A DNA stretch of 46,317 nucleotides from Spirochaetia bacterium (GCA_900767955.1 CAAGBC010000054.1:1-46317), one strand, 5' to 3'. Positions 16,812 to 24,877 are shown, counted from the stretch's first letter. Notes: generated by a model from the sequence alone, not told the origin. Translations and numbers: made by a program.

Positions 16812-17699
16812 TCATTCCGAACACTCTTTTGAATCCAGTTTCCCTAAACTTAATAACAAAACAGAAACTAATATCAGCAGAATTCCTATTACTTTAAAAA
16901 ATGAAACTTGTTCTTTCCACAATAAAAAGCCAATTAAAGTAGCAACTAAAGGTTCCACAGTAACTAAAATTGCGGCTTTGCCTGTTTCTAAACCTTGCAA
17001 GCCCATTGTGTAAAAAATGTATGGCAACGCAGTACACAAAAGTGCAATTCCACAGGAAAGCAAAATGGATTTTGAATTTATTAAAGCAGGAACTTTTGAA
17101 ATTGAACAAAACGGAATTATGCTAATTACCGAAAACAAAAATGTATAAAAAGTCACTGTCAAACTGTTGTATTTTTTCAATGCAAATCTACTAAAAATTG
17201 AATACAACGCGTACCCAAAACCTGCACACAAACCAATAAAAAATCCTTTTGCGTTTAATCCTGAATGCCCTCCAATTCCGCTTACTAAAACGCAACCAAT
17301 AAAAGTCAAAATTAATGCCACAATTTTTGGAAATGTAATTTGTTCCTTAAAAAGCAAAACAGACATTATCAAAACAAAAATCGGTGAAGTATAAAGTAAA
17401 ATCACAGCAACGGACGCACCACTTTCTAAAATCGTATAAAAATAGCACAACGAAAAAAATGTAAGACTGATAACGCCAGTTCCTAAAAACATCCAAATAT
17501 CTTTTAATTCAAATTTTAACAAAGACTTATCTTTTATTAGTAAAAAAATCCCCATGAATATGCTAGAAATAAAGCCCCGAAAAAACATCACTTGCAAAGC
17601 AGTAAATCCCATTGAATAAAGGCCTTTCAAAAAAACGCTAATAATTCCCCAAAGAACACCAGCTAAAATTACAAACAAAGAATAACAAGATGATTTCAT
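16812..17699 (-). CDS. EamA-type drug/metabolite transporter (DMT superfamily)
   Basis: About ten hydrophobic segments in two EamA halves: LFVILAGVLWGIISVFLKGL at the start, and CAGFGYALYSIFSRFALKKY opening the second half. The late GLETGKAAILVTVEPLVATLIGFLLWKE motif is typical. Substrate unknown. ATG 17697-17699 is preferred to a TTG three codons upstream. The final residues KECSE and the TGA stop are encoded by a sequence (16812-16824) that matches a TGTCATTCCGAA half-palindrome found elsewhere in the window, so the C-terminus may have been reshaped by a repeat. Transcribed divergently from pyrE. Confidence 0.85.
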   Translation of the reverse strand: MKSSCYSLFVILAGVLWGIISVFLKGLYSMGFTALQVMFFRGFISSIFMGIFLLIKDKSLLKFELKDIWMFLGTGVISLTFFSLCYFYTILESGASVAVILLYTSPIFVLIMSVLLFKEQITFPKIVALILTFIGCVLVSGIGGHSGLNAKGFFIGLCAGFGYALYSIFSRFALKKYNSLTVTFYTFLFSVISIIPFCSISKVPALINSKSILLSCGIALLCTALPYIFYTMGLQGLETGKAAILVTVEPLVATLIGFLLWKEQVSFFKVIGILLILVSVLLLSLGKLDSKECSE

Positions 17700-17763
17700 A
17701 TTACGCAATCATACTACATCTGTGTTTATTGTAAAACCACAATTTTTTTAGTAATATAAAACC
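17700..17763. promoter_or_regulatory. Divergent promoters of the EamA transporter and pyrE with overlapping -35 elements
   Basis: Plus strand: TTGTAA (17729-17734), 17-nt spacer, TAATAT (17752-17757), 6 nt to the pyrE ATG. Minus strand: TTTACA (17730-17735), 16-nt spacer, TATGAT (17708-17713), 8 nt to the transporter ATG. The two -35 hexamers occupy the same bases, so the promoters should compete for polymerase. Neither gene has a Shine-Dalgarno sequence. Confidence 0.6.
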
Positions 17764-18450
17764 ATGGAACAATACAAGAAAGAATTTATTGACTTTATGG
17801 TCGAATGTCAGGTTTTGAAATTTGGGTCATTCACATTAAAAAGTGGAAGACAATCACCTTTTTTTATGAATGCTGGAGCTTATGTTACTGGTAGCCAATT
17901 AGCTCGTCTTGGTGAATTTTACGCAAAAGCAATTCACGACAACTTTGGTGATGATATTGATGTTTTCTTTGGACCAGCTTACAAAGGAATTCCATTAGCA
18001 GTTGTAACAGCAGTTGCTTATTCAAAACTTTACGGAAAAGAAATTAAATATTGTTCTGACCGCAAAGAAGAAAAAGACCACGGAGCAGACAAAGGCGGAC
18101 TTCTTGGATATAAAATCAAAGACGGTGACAAAGTTGTAATCATTGAAGATGTAACAACTTCAGGAAAATCTATCGAAGAAACTTATCCAAAAATCAAAGC
18201 CCAAGAAACAACTCCAGGTGCAATAAAAATCGTTGGTGAAATCGTTTCTTTGAATCGCCAAGAACGCGCATTAGACACAACAAAAAGTGCTCTTGATACA
18301 ATCACAGAAAAATACGGATTCCCAGCAAAAGCTATCGTTTCTATGGAAGAAGTTGTTGATGCACTTTACACAAATGGTGATAAAACAATAATCACAGATG
18401 AAATAAAACAAGCAATCGACAAATACTACGAAGAATTCGGGGCAAAATAA
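17764..18450 (+). CDS. pyrE: Orotate phosphoribosyltransferase
   Basis: Pyrimidine synthesis: joins orotate to PRPP to form OMP. The PRPP-binding motif VVIIEDVTTSGKS is at 124-136. The N-terminal LKFGSFTLKSGRQSPFFMNAG (18-38) and the FGPAYKGIPLA loop (69-79) are characteristic of PyrE. Length 228 is normal. It has no ribosome-binding site, and its promoter -10 ends 6 nt from the ATG. The binding protein of an ABC importer starts 12 nt after its stop, so pyrE and the importer may share a transcript. Confidence 0.95.
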   Translation: MEQYKKEFIDFMVECQVLKFGSFTLKSGRQSPFFMNAGAYVTGSQLARLGEFYAKAIHDNFGDDIDVFFGPAYKGIPLAVVTAVAYSKLYGKEIKYCSDRKEEKDHGADKGGLLGYKIKDGDKVVIIEDVTTSGKSIEETYPKIKAQETTPGAIKIVGEIVSLNRQERALDTTKSALDTITEKYGFPAKAIVSMEEVVDALYTNGDKTIITDEIKQAIDKYYEEFGAK

Positions 18451-18462
18451 AACCCAAAACTT

Positions 18463-19347
18463 ATGAAATTTAAGTTTTTAATAAATCGCTTTATGGAATT
18501 AGGATTTTTACTCTTTTGTTTAATAGTAAATTCTTGTTCCAAAAGCGATTATTTTTTTAACAAAACACAACAAAACAAAGAAAATCACATTCCTCAAAGA
18601 ATAATTTCACTTTCGCCAAGCGCAACAGAAATTCTTTTTGCAATCGGCGCCCAAAAACAAATTGCAGCTCGTTCAGATTTTTGCGACTTTCCAGAAAATG
18701 CAAAAAATATTCCTTCCGTTGGCGGATTTGACGGAAAAACCCTCAGCATAGAAAAGATTTTGTCTTTTTCCCCAGATTTTGTGTATTTGACAAACGGAAT
18801 GCACAACTATTTAATTCCTTTTTTGCAAAAACACAACATTGCATATTACATTTCCGTGGCAGATTCTGTACAAACCGTACTTCAAGAAATTGCAGAAATT
18901 GGAAAAATCACAGACCACCAAGTCCAAGCGCAAAAACTTTGCAATCAAATTAAACAAGATTTGCAAAAAATCGCTGAACAAAATAAATCAAAACCAAAAG
19001 CGACTGTCTACTGGGAAGTTTGGACGCCTCCATACATGAGCGCAGGAAAAAATTCATTTATAAATGAAATTATCACTTACGCAGGTGGAATTAATATTTT
19101 TTCCGACATTGAACAACCTTATCCCGTTGTTAGCGAAGAAGCAATTTTAATGCGCAATCCACAAATCATAATTATCCCCAATTCCACAGTTGAAGGAACA
19201 ACTGCTGTCACAAGCAGAAAAAACTGGCAAAACATTAGCGCTGTAAAAAACAACAAAATCTACAGCGTAGACACAAATATTATTTCTCGCCCAGGCCCTA
19301 GAATTTCACAAGCAATTGAATTAATTTCAAATTGCATATACAACTAA
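18463..19347 (+). CDS. ABC importer substrate-binding lipoprotein, BtuF/FecB type
   Basis: Signal with lipobox IVNSC, Cys25 lipidated, anchoring it outside the cytoplasmic membrane. The mature chain begins PQRIISLSPSATEILFAIGA, the typical start of helical-backbone (cluster A-II, TroA-like) binding proteins. WTPPYMSAGKNSFINEIITYAGGINIF and the late AVKNNKIYSVD also match. Such proteins bind vitamin B12, haem or iron-siderophores. The form is closest to BtuF by style, but the ligand cannot be fixed from sequence. First of three genes with permease and ATPase (gaps of 4 and 18 nt). No good ribosome-binding site precedes the ATG. Confidence 0.85.
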   Translation: MKFKFLINRFMELGFLLFCLIVNSCSKSDYFFNKTQQNKENHIPQRIISLSPSATEILFAIGAQKQIAARSDFCDFPENAKNIPSVGGFDGKTLSIEKILSFSPDFVYLTNGMHNYLIPFLQKHNIAYYISVADSVQTVLQEIAEIGKITDHQVQAQKLCNQIKQDLQKIAEQNKSKPKATVYWEVWTPPYMSAGKNSFINEIITYAGGINIFSDIEQPYPVVSEEAILMRNPQIIIIPNSTVEGTTAVTSRKNWQNISAVKNNKIYSVDTNIISRPGPRISQAIELISNCIYN

Positions 19348-19351
19348 ACAG

Positions 19352-20386
19352 ATGAACAAAACTTCCACACAAAAATTTAATTTTTCACAAAGTGCGTCTT
19401 TTTCTCTCAAAACTGTAATCGCAATTTTTGCATTAATTTTTGCTTTTGTTCTTTCAATTCTTGTGGGAAGCCAAAATTTATCCTTTCAGCAATTTGCGCA
19501 AGCCTTTAGTCAAAAAGAATCTTTTGCACATACAATTATTTTTTCATTGCGATTGCCTCGTTCCATTTTGGTTGCAATTTCTGGAATGTTACTTGCCGCA
19601 AGTGGAAGCGCCTTTCAAATGTATTTTAGAAATTCCCTTGCCGAACCAGGAATCATCGGAATTAGTGCAGGTGCAACTCTTGGGGCTGTAATTGCACAAT
19701 CCTTTGGAATTGCAACAATCGCCTTTGGAACAATTTCTTCAGTAAATGTGTTTGCATTTTTGGGTGCAATAATCGCAGGCGGAATTATCACATTGCTATC
19801 AACCCGTTCTTCAAAAGACGCAAGCGTAACTTTATTACTTTGCGGTTCAGCATTAGGAACATTTTATTCTTCAATTTCTTCTATTATCTTGCTCACGAAA
19901 ACAAAGGAACTTCACGGAATTTACACATGGATTTTAGGTAGTTTCAACGGAAGAAGTTGGCAAGAAGTTTTTATAATTTTAGTTCCTTCCGTTGTTGCTA
20001 TAGCAATTTTATTATTTTCAAGCGGAAAACTTGATTTAATGGCAGGCGGAGAAACTTCTGCAAAAGCCCTTGGCCTAGACACAAAAAAATTAAAAATCGT
20101 CATCATTATTGCTGCATCCCTTGCAGTTTCTGCTTCTGTATGCGCAGGCGGAACTATAAATTTTATTGGATTAATCGCACCTCACATTGTAAGAAAGATT
20201 TACGGAACAAAAGGAAAAACCTTAATTCCAATTTCTATGCTTTACGGAGCAATTTTATTACTTTTAAGCGACACAATCGCAAGAACAATTATTGCTCCAG
20301 CCGAATTGCCTGCGGGATTAATCACTTCACTTTTGGGTGTTCCATTTTTTATTTCATTAATCTTTTCAAAACAAAAGCGCAATTAA
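19352..20386 (+). CDS. FecCD/BtuC-type ABC importer permease
   Basis: 344 residues with about nine or ten membrane segments. The motifs LRLPRSILVAISGMLLAASGSAFQ (near 67-90) and LAEPGIIGISAGATLGAV (95-112) are the family signature, followed by the cytoplasmic coupling region GAGGTINFIGLIAPHIVRKIYG-like sequence (SVCAGGTINFIGLIAPHIVR near 260) that contacts the ATPase. It transports the ligand delivered by the preceding binding protein. Confidence 0.93.
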   Translation: MNKTSTQKFNFSQSASFSLKTVIAIFALIFAFVLSILVGSQNLSFQQFAQAFSQKESFAHTIIFSLRLPRSILVAISGMLLAASGSAFQMYFRNSLAEPGIIGISAGATLGAVIAQSFGIATIAFGTISSVNVFAFLGAIIAGGIITLLSTRSSKDASVTLLLCGSALGTFYSSISSIILLTKTKELHGIYTWILGSFNGRSWQEVFIILVPSVVAIAILLFSSGKLDLMAGGETSAKALGLDTKKLKIVIIIAASLAVSASVCAGGTINFIGLIAPHIVRKIYGTKGKTLIPISMLYGAILLLLSDTIARTIIAPAELPAGLITSLLGVPFFISLIFSKQKRN

Positions 20387-20404
20387 CACAAAAGGGTAAA
20401 CTAT

Positions 20405-21190
20405 ATGAATAAACTTTCCTGCAAAAATCTAACAGCGTATTACGACGACACTCTTATTCTAAAAGATATTTCATTAGAAATTTCACAAGGGGAATTTGTT
20501 TGTCTTGCAGGAAAAAACGGATGCGGAAAATCAACGCTACTAAAAATTTTAAGTGGCCTTCACCAAGATGAAAAATCACTAAAAATCACTTCACCACTTT
20601 CTACGCCTTGCATAAATGAAATTCCACTACGCACTTTTACAAGAAAAAACTGTGCCAAACAAATATCCTATATGGAACAAACAGAAAACTACGCTTGGAA
20701 TGTTCTTGTAAAAGATTTCATCATTACAGCCCGTTATGCCTTTTCTGGAACTGCGTACAATTCCCAAGATTACAGCATCGTTCAAGAATCTGCGTCACTT
20801 CTGGGAATCAGCCACTTATTGGAACGAGATATTTTTAGCCTTTCTGGTGGAGAATTTCAAAAAGTCAGAATTGCACGAGCCTTAGCCCAAACTCCAGATT
20901 TTTTAATCCTTGATGAACCATGTTCCGCCCTAGATTTATCTTACGAAACTGAATTGCTACAATTATTGGCTAACTTGGCAAAAGATAAAAACATAGGAAT
21001 ATTAATTTCCATCCACAATTTAAACACAGCTTGTCGCTTTACCAAAAATTTGATTTTACTTCCACCACAAAAGCAATTAATTCAAGGTGAGCCAAGTCAA
21101 ATAATCACCCCAGAAAACATCGCCCAAACCTACGGAACAAATCTTCCCATCTACACCCACCCAATCCACAACTGCCCACAAATTGGATAA
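20405..21190 (+). CDS. ABC importer ATPase, FecE/BtuD type
   Basis: 261 residues. Walker A GKNGCGKST (36-44), signature LSGGEFQKVRIARAL, Walker B DFLILDEPCSALD and the H-loop ISIHNLN are all in place. It powers the upstream permease. The C-terminus is Cys/His-bearing (YTHPIHNCPQIG), which is unusual for the family and could be incidental. The start has a weak AAGGG about 9 nt upstream. Confidence 0.93.
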   Translation: MNKLSCKNLTAYYDDTLILKDISLEISQGEFVCLAGKNGCGKSTLLKILSGLHQDEKSLKITSPLSTPCINEIPLRTFTRKNCAKQISYMEQTENYAWNVLVKDFIITARYAFSGTAYNSQDYSIVQESASLLGISHLLERDIFSLSGGEFQKVRIARALAQTPDFLILDEPCSALDLSYETELLQLLANLAKDKNIGILISIHNLNTACRFTKNLILLPPQKQLIQGEPSQIITPENIAQTYGTNLPIYTHPIHNCPQIG

Positions 21191-21234
21191 AAACTTATTT
21201 CTGTAAACCAGTAGAGCCGTAAACGAATATTCTA

Positions 21235-21246
21235 TATAATTCGAAT
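21235..21246 (+). promoter_or_regulatory. Perfect TATAAT -10 ending 6 nt before the ygiQ start
   Basis: TATAAT at 21235-21240, then TCGAAT, then the ATG. I do not find a convincing -35 at 16-18 nt upstream. There is no Shine-Dalgarno sequence. The spacing equals that of the other leaderless-type starts in the window. Confidence 0.45.
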
Positions 21247-23100
21247 ATGACTAAATTGAATTCCACTAATCCAAAAGATTTTTTACCTGTAAATCAACAA
21301 GAAATGCTTGATAAAGGTTGGCAAGAATGTGATTTTGTTTTTATTTCTGGTGACGGATATGTTGACCACCCATCTTTTGCCGCAGCCCTTTTAGGACGCC
21401 TTCTTGAATCTTACGGATACAAAGTTGGAATTATTCCTCAACCTGATGTTTCTTCTGTGGAATCATTCAAAGTTTTAGGAAAACCTCGCCTTGCATTTTT
21501 AATTTCTTCTGGTGCCATGGATTCCATGGTTTCTAATTACACAGCAAACAACAAGCCTCGTTCCTCTGATTCCTATGCCCACGGAGGCGAAAGCGGACAC
21601 AGACCAGACAGAGCGTTAATCACATACACAACACTTGCTCGCCAAGCATACAAAGGCGTTCCCGTAATCATCGGTGGAATCGAAGCAAGTTTACGCCGTA
21701 TGGCTCATTACGATTATTGGTCAAACAAAGTGCGTCGTTCAATTTTGTTAGATAGCAAAGCCGATTTATTAATTTACGGAATGGGCGAAAATCCAATTAT
21801 AGAAATTGCAAACGCTTTAAACCAAGGAATTCCCGTTCGCCAAATCCGCAATGTAAAAGGAACTTGTTGGTACACAGGAAAACAAGATGAAATTCCATCT
21901 GGGCAAAATGTAATCACACTTCCATCTTTTGAAGATGTTTCAAAAAATACAGATGAAAGCAAAACAAACTTTGCAAAAAGTTTTGTTCTTCAAGAAGAAA
22001 ACACAGATTCCATAAACGCCTTCACACTTATTGAACAATCAGAAAGTCGTTTTGTAGTGCAAAATCCGCCAGCAGCACCACTAGAAACAAGTGAATTTGA
22101 CAAAATCATGGAATTGCCTTTTACCCGAACTTGGCATCCAATGTACAATAAACCCGCCGCCAACGGAAAAACAGGAATTCCAGCTTTGCAAGAAGTATTA
22201 TTTTCATTAACAAGCGTACGAGGCTGTTTTGGAGCCTGTTCCTTTTGTGCAATTACATTTCATCAAGGCAGAAGAATCCAAGCCCGCAGCCATGAATCAT
22301 TAATCAAAGAAGCAGAACTTTTAACAACACACCCAGACTTTAAAGGATACATTCACGATGTTGGTGGGCCAACTGCAAATTTCAGACAACCAGCGTGTAA
22401 AAAACAACTTACAGCGGGAGTTTGCAAAAATCGCCAATGCTTGGGAACAAGCCCATGTCCAAATTTAATTGTTGACCACACAGATTATGTGGAACTTTTA
22501 TCAAAATTGCGTGCCTTACCAAAAATCAAAAAAATCTTTATTCGCAGCGGAATTCGTTTTGATTATTTAATGATGGATAAAGACAAAACTTTCTTACAAG
22601 ATTTATGCCAACATCACATTTCTGGACAATTAAAAGTCGCTCCAGAAAATGTAAATGATGAAATTCTTTCATTAATGCGCAAAAGCACACACAAAGTTTA
22701 CGAACAATTTAGCAAAGAATATTCACAAATGAATAAATCACTTGGGCTAAAACAATATTTAGTTCCATATTACATTGCATCTCATCCAGGCGCTGGAATA
22801 AAAGAAGCATTAGAAACAGCATTATATCTTAAGCAAACTGGATTCGTGCCTGACCAAATACAAGATTTTTACCCAACACCAGGAAGCCTTTCCACTTGCC
22901 AATACTACACGGAACTTGACCCTTATTCCAAAAATCCCGATGGTTCCTTCAAAAAAATTTATGTTTGCAAAAGCGGACACGAACGACGACTTCAACGAGC
23001 TGTAATTCAATTTAACAAAAGTGAAAATAGGAACTTAGTAAAAGAAGCAACTCAAAAAATAGGCAAACCAGATTTGTTCAATAAATTAATGAAAAAATAA
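21247..23100 (+). CDS. ygiQ: YgiQ-family radical SAM protein (UPF0313)
   Basis: 617 residues. The radical SAM cluster motif CxxxCxxC is formed by Cys327, Cys331 and Cys334 in VRGCFGACSFCAI. The N-terminal DFVFISGDGYVDHPSFAAALLGRLLE and the GGIEASLRRMAHYDYW segment are typical of YgiQ proteins, which carry a B12-binding-like N-terminal region. The extra cysteines in CKKQLTAGVCKNRQCLGTSPCPN (about 382-404) are also family-typical. Its reaction is unknown. It ends 6 nt before a cloverleaf palindrome. Confidence 0.92.
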   Translation: MTKLNSTNPKDFLPVNQQEMLDKGWQECDFVFISGDGYVDHPSFAAALLGRLLESYGYKVGIIPQPDVSSVESFKVLGKPRLAFLISSGAMDSMVSNYTANNKPRSSDSYAHGGESGHRPDRALITYTTLARQAYKGVPVIIGGIEASLRRMAHYDYWSNKVRRSILLDSKADLLIYGMGENPIIEIANALNQGIPVRQIRNVKGTCWYTGKQDEIPSGQNVITLPSFEDVSKNTDESKTNFAKSFVLQEENTDSINAFTLIEQSESRFVVQNPPAAPLETSEFDKIMELPFTRTWHPMYNKPAANGKTGIPALQEVLFSLTSVRGCFGACSFCAITFHQGRRIQARSHESLIKEAELLTTHPDFKGYIHDVGGPTANFRQPACKKQLTAGVCKNRQCLGTSPCPNLIVDHTDYVELLSKLRALPKIKKIFIRSGIRFDYLMMDKDKTFLQDLCQHHISGQLKVAPENVNDEILSLMRKSTHKVYEQFSKEYSQMNKSLGLKQYLVPYYIASHPGAGIKEALETALYLKQTGFVPDQIQDFYPTPGSLSTCQYYTELDPYSKNPDGSFKKIYVCKSGHERRLQRAVIQFNKSENRNLVKEATQKIGKPDLFNKLMKK

Positions 23101-23106
23101 TCCTCT

Positions 23107-23176
23107 TGTCATGCTGAATTTAGTTCAGCATCTCATACCCACTGTGATGAGATCCCGAAATAAATTCGGGATGACA
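23107..23176. repeat. Perfect cloverleaf palindrome (three hairpins closed by an outer stem)
   Basis: Outer stem TGTCAT (23107-23112) pairs with ATGACA (23171-23176). Inside, with no unpaired junction bases, lie hairpin GCTGAA/TTCAGC, stem ATCTCAT/ATGAGAT with a 10-nt loop, and hairpin CCCGAA/TTCGGG. It lies between convergent ygiQ and tcdA. Related halves (TGTCATTCCGAA) occur at 16811-16822 and 36221-36229. It is a REP/BIME-like dispersed element. Confidence 0.8.
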
Positions 23177-23200
23177 TTCATAAATTCGGGATGACATTCA
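23161..23200. repeat. Exact 20-bp tandem duplication of the cloverleaf right arm
   Basis: Two identical 20-bp units, 23161-23180 and 23181-23200, each containing AAATTCGGGATGACA. The second copy lies outside the cloverleaf and offers an alternative partner for its left arms. Confidence 0.9.
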
Positions 23201-23205
23201 TAGAT

Positions 23206-23913
23206 TTAGAATCTTCTCTCATTAATGGAAAGATCACGAATTACTTCACCTGCAATAACAAGTCCCGCCACAGATGGAACATAGGAAATACTTGCAGGAA
23301 TAGGCTTTCCATTTTCTTGTGCGCCACTATTTACAGGTTTTTCTGTTGAATAAAGACACTTCACATTTTGAATTCCGCGTTTTGAAAGTTCCTTGCGCAT
23401 AACTCTAGCCAAAGGACACACAGAAGTTTTAGAAATATCTGCAATTTTAAATTCCAAGGGATTTAATTTATTCCCTGTTCCCATGCAAGAAATTACAGGA
23501 ACATTTGCTTCCTTTGCTTTGCGAATTATTTCTATTTTTGCAGAAACTGTATCAACTGCATCAATTACATAATCATATTGCACAAAATCAAATTCCTTTG
23601 CATTTTCTGGCAAAAAAAATGTTTCATAAGTATTCACAATTGCACAAGGATTTATATCTAAAATGCGTTTTTTTGCTACTTCAACTTTTGCAATTCCAAC
23701 CGTACTATGCAATGCAATAATTTGACGATTAATATTTGATTCACTAACAACATCTTTATCAATCAAATCAAAGGAACCAATTCCACAACGAGCCAAAGCT
23801 TCCACAACATAACTGCCAACGCCACCAATTCCAAACACAGCGACTTTCATTTTTTTTAATTTTTCAACGGAATTTGTTCCAATCAATAATTCAGTTCTTT
23901 CAAATTGACTCAT
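23206..23913 (-). CDS. tcdA: tRNA threonylcarbamoyladenosine dehydratase (TcdA/CsdL), ThiF/MoeB superfamily
   Basis: E1-like ATP-dependent enzyme that cyclises t6A37 in ANN-decoding tRNAs. The start MSQFERTELLIG is typical, so ATG 23911-23913 is used instead of the TTG-like start above it. The nucleotide-binding GIGGVGS is at 28-34, DLIDKDVVSESNINRQ follows, then DAVDTVSAKIEII and the conserved CMGTGNKLNP and ISKTSVCPLARVMRKEL. Length 235 fits. The TATAAT -10 ends 6 nt before the ATG and no Shine-Dalgarno sequence is seen. Confidence 0.9.
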   Translation of the reverse strand: MSQFERTELLIGTNSVEKLKKMKVAVFGIGGVGSYVVEALARCGIGSFDLIDKDVVSESNINRQIIALHSTVGIAKVEVAKKRILDINPCAIVNTYETFFLPENAKEFDFVQYDYVIDAVDTVSAKIEIIRKAKEANVPVISCMGTGNKLNPLEFKIADISKTSVCPLARVMRKELSKRGIQNVKCLYSTEKPVNSGAQENGKPIPASISYVPSVAGLVIAGEVIRDLSINERRF

Positions 23914-23948
23914 AACGCAATTATACAATATTAAATTTATTTTGAATA
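23914..23948 (-). promoter_or_regulatory. tcdA promoter of leaderless geometry
   Basis: On the minus strand perfect TATAAT (23920-23925) is followed by TGCGTT and the ATG. The -35 at a 17-nt spacing reads TATTCA and is weak. Confidence 0.5.
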
Positions 23949-24059
23949 TCTAACAATAATTTATAGACTTACACAAAAAATTCAATATATACTAGTTTTA
24001 TATTAAATTGCGTTTTTTATAAACTTTCACTAAAAAGCGTGTAAGTTTTTATCTTAAAA

Positions 24060-24072
24060 TTTGCATTGCAAA
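24060..24072 (+). promoter_or_regulatory. TTTGC-ATT-GCAAA palindrome upstream of a lipoprotein gene
   Basis: Perfect inverted repeat with a 3-nt centre, 22 nt before the ATG of the gene at 24095. The same arms occur at 33529-33541, 3336-3348 and, imperfectly, 15859-15872, each upstream of a gene. Confidence 0.4.
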
Positions 24073-24094
24073 CTTTCTTATTTATGGAGAAATT

Positions 24095-24877
24095 ATGAAA
24101 AAGTTTTTAATTCCACTCATTCTTTCACTTTTATTCGTTTCTTGTTCTAATCAAAATCAAACATCAACTGTAAACTTTACAATTCCAGCAGAAACTGTTG
24201 AAATCCTTTTAAATGAAACAACTATAAATCCAGATGAACCAAACTTTTTGCAAATTGAATGTAAACTCTTTGGAACTTACGAAGCTACACAAACTGCAAC
24301 TATAGAAAAAACTTTTGAAGAATTTCAGGAAAGTCCCGAACCAATAATTCTTACTTTTGCAGAAGTTCCTATTGCTTCTAAAATCTCTGCAGAAGTTATA
24401 ATTTATAACAAATCACAAATTGGAAATATTCGCCGTTACTACGGAAAATCTGATTCAATCACAGTTCAGGAAGAACAAAACCAATTGAATGTAACACTAG
24501 AAAAAACTGACGATTCTTTTGAAATCCAATTAGGTCAAATCAAGTTTACACTTACAGCAGATTATTTCAATGAAAAAGGAACTCCGCTTACACCTAACGC
24601 TGAATTTGCAGAAAATTCATACTATATTCAAGACTTAAGTCACATCACAGTAACAATTTCAGCTGAAAATATTCCAACTGATGCAACAAAAACTATTATC
24701 CTAAATGGCAGAACACAAGACCCAACACAATTAGTTGTAAAAGATAATACATTCACAATTTATGCCAAAGACAGTTACTTACTAAACAGGAAAAATTCTT
24801 TAATTTTACAAGTTGAATATAACGGAATTATTTCTACACAAGAAATAATATTTACATTACTTAATGAAGAAGCATAA
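24095..24877 (+). CDS. Lipoprotein of unknown function
   Basis: Signal MKKFLIPLILSLLFVSC with Cys17 as lipidation site. The mature 244 residues are Thr/Asn/Glu-rich and look like two beta-sandwich modules: residues 25-130 (VNFTIPAETVEILLNE through ITVQEEQNQLNVTLEK) and 140-255. The first half resembles the pattern of lipoproteins that summarise numerical attributes (AEVPIASKISAEVIIYNKSQIG), often described only as hypothetical in treponemes. I recognise no catalytic motif. GGAGA lies 5 nt before the ATG. The next gene follows after 30 nt, so the pair is probably an operon. Confidence 0.75.
   Translation: MKKFLIPLILSLLFVSCSNQNQTSTVNFTIPAETVEILLNETTINPDEPNFLQIECKLFGTYEATQTATIEKTFEEFQESPEPIILTFAEVPIASKISAEVIIYNKSQIGNIRRYYGKSDSITVQEEQNQLNVTLEKTDDSFEIQLGQIKFTLTADYFNEKGTPLTPNAEFAENSYYIQDLSHITVTISAENIPTDATKTIILNGRTQDPTQLVVKDNTFTIYAKDSYLLNRKNSLILQVEYNGIISTQEIIFTLLNEEA

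Noticed and set aside
18451..18462. Cobalamin riboswitch before the ABC importer
   Set aside because: Only 12 nt separate pyrE and the binding-protein gene, too short for a riboswitch. No B12-box-like sequence was noticed in the pyrE end.
20405..21190. Cys/His-rich end of the ABC ATPase as a metal-sensing domain
   Set aside because: Only a few residues (HPIHNC); too little to claim a domain.
23107..23176. Cloverleaf fold as a possible tRNA gene
   Set aside because: Stem lengths, loop sequences and the lack of T-loop, anticodon-loop and acceptor features rule out a tRNA.
23941..24050. Distant inverted repeat ACTTACAC / GTGTAAGT upstream of the lipoprotein pair
   Set aside because: 8-bp arms about 60 nt apart in AT-rich DNA are weak evidence; I could not link them to a function.
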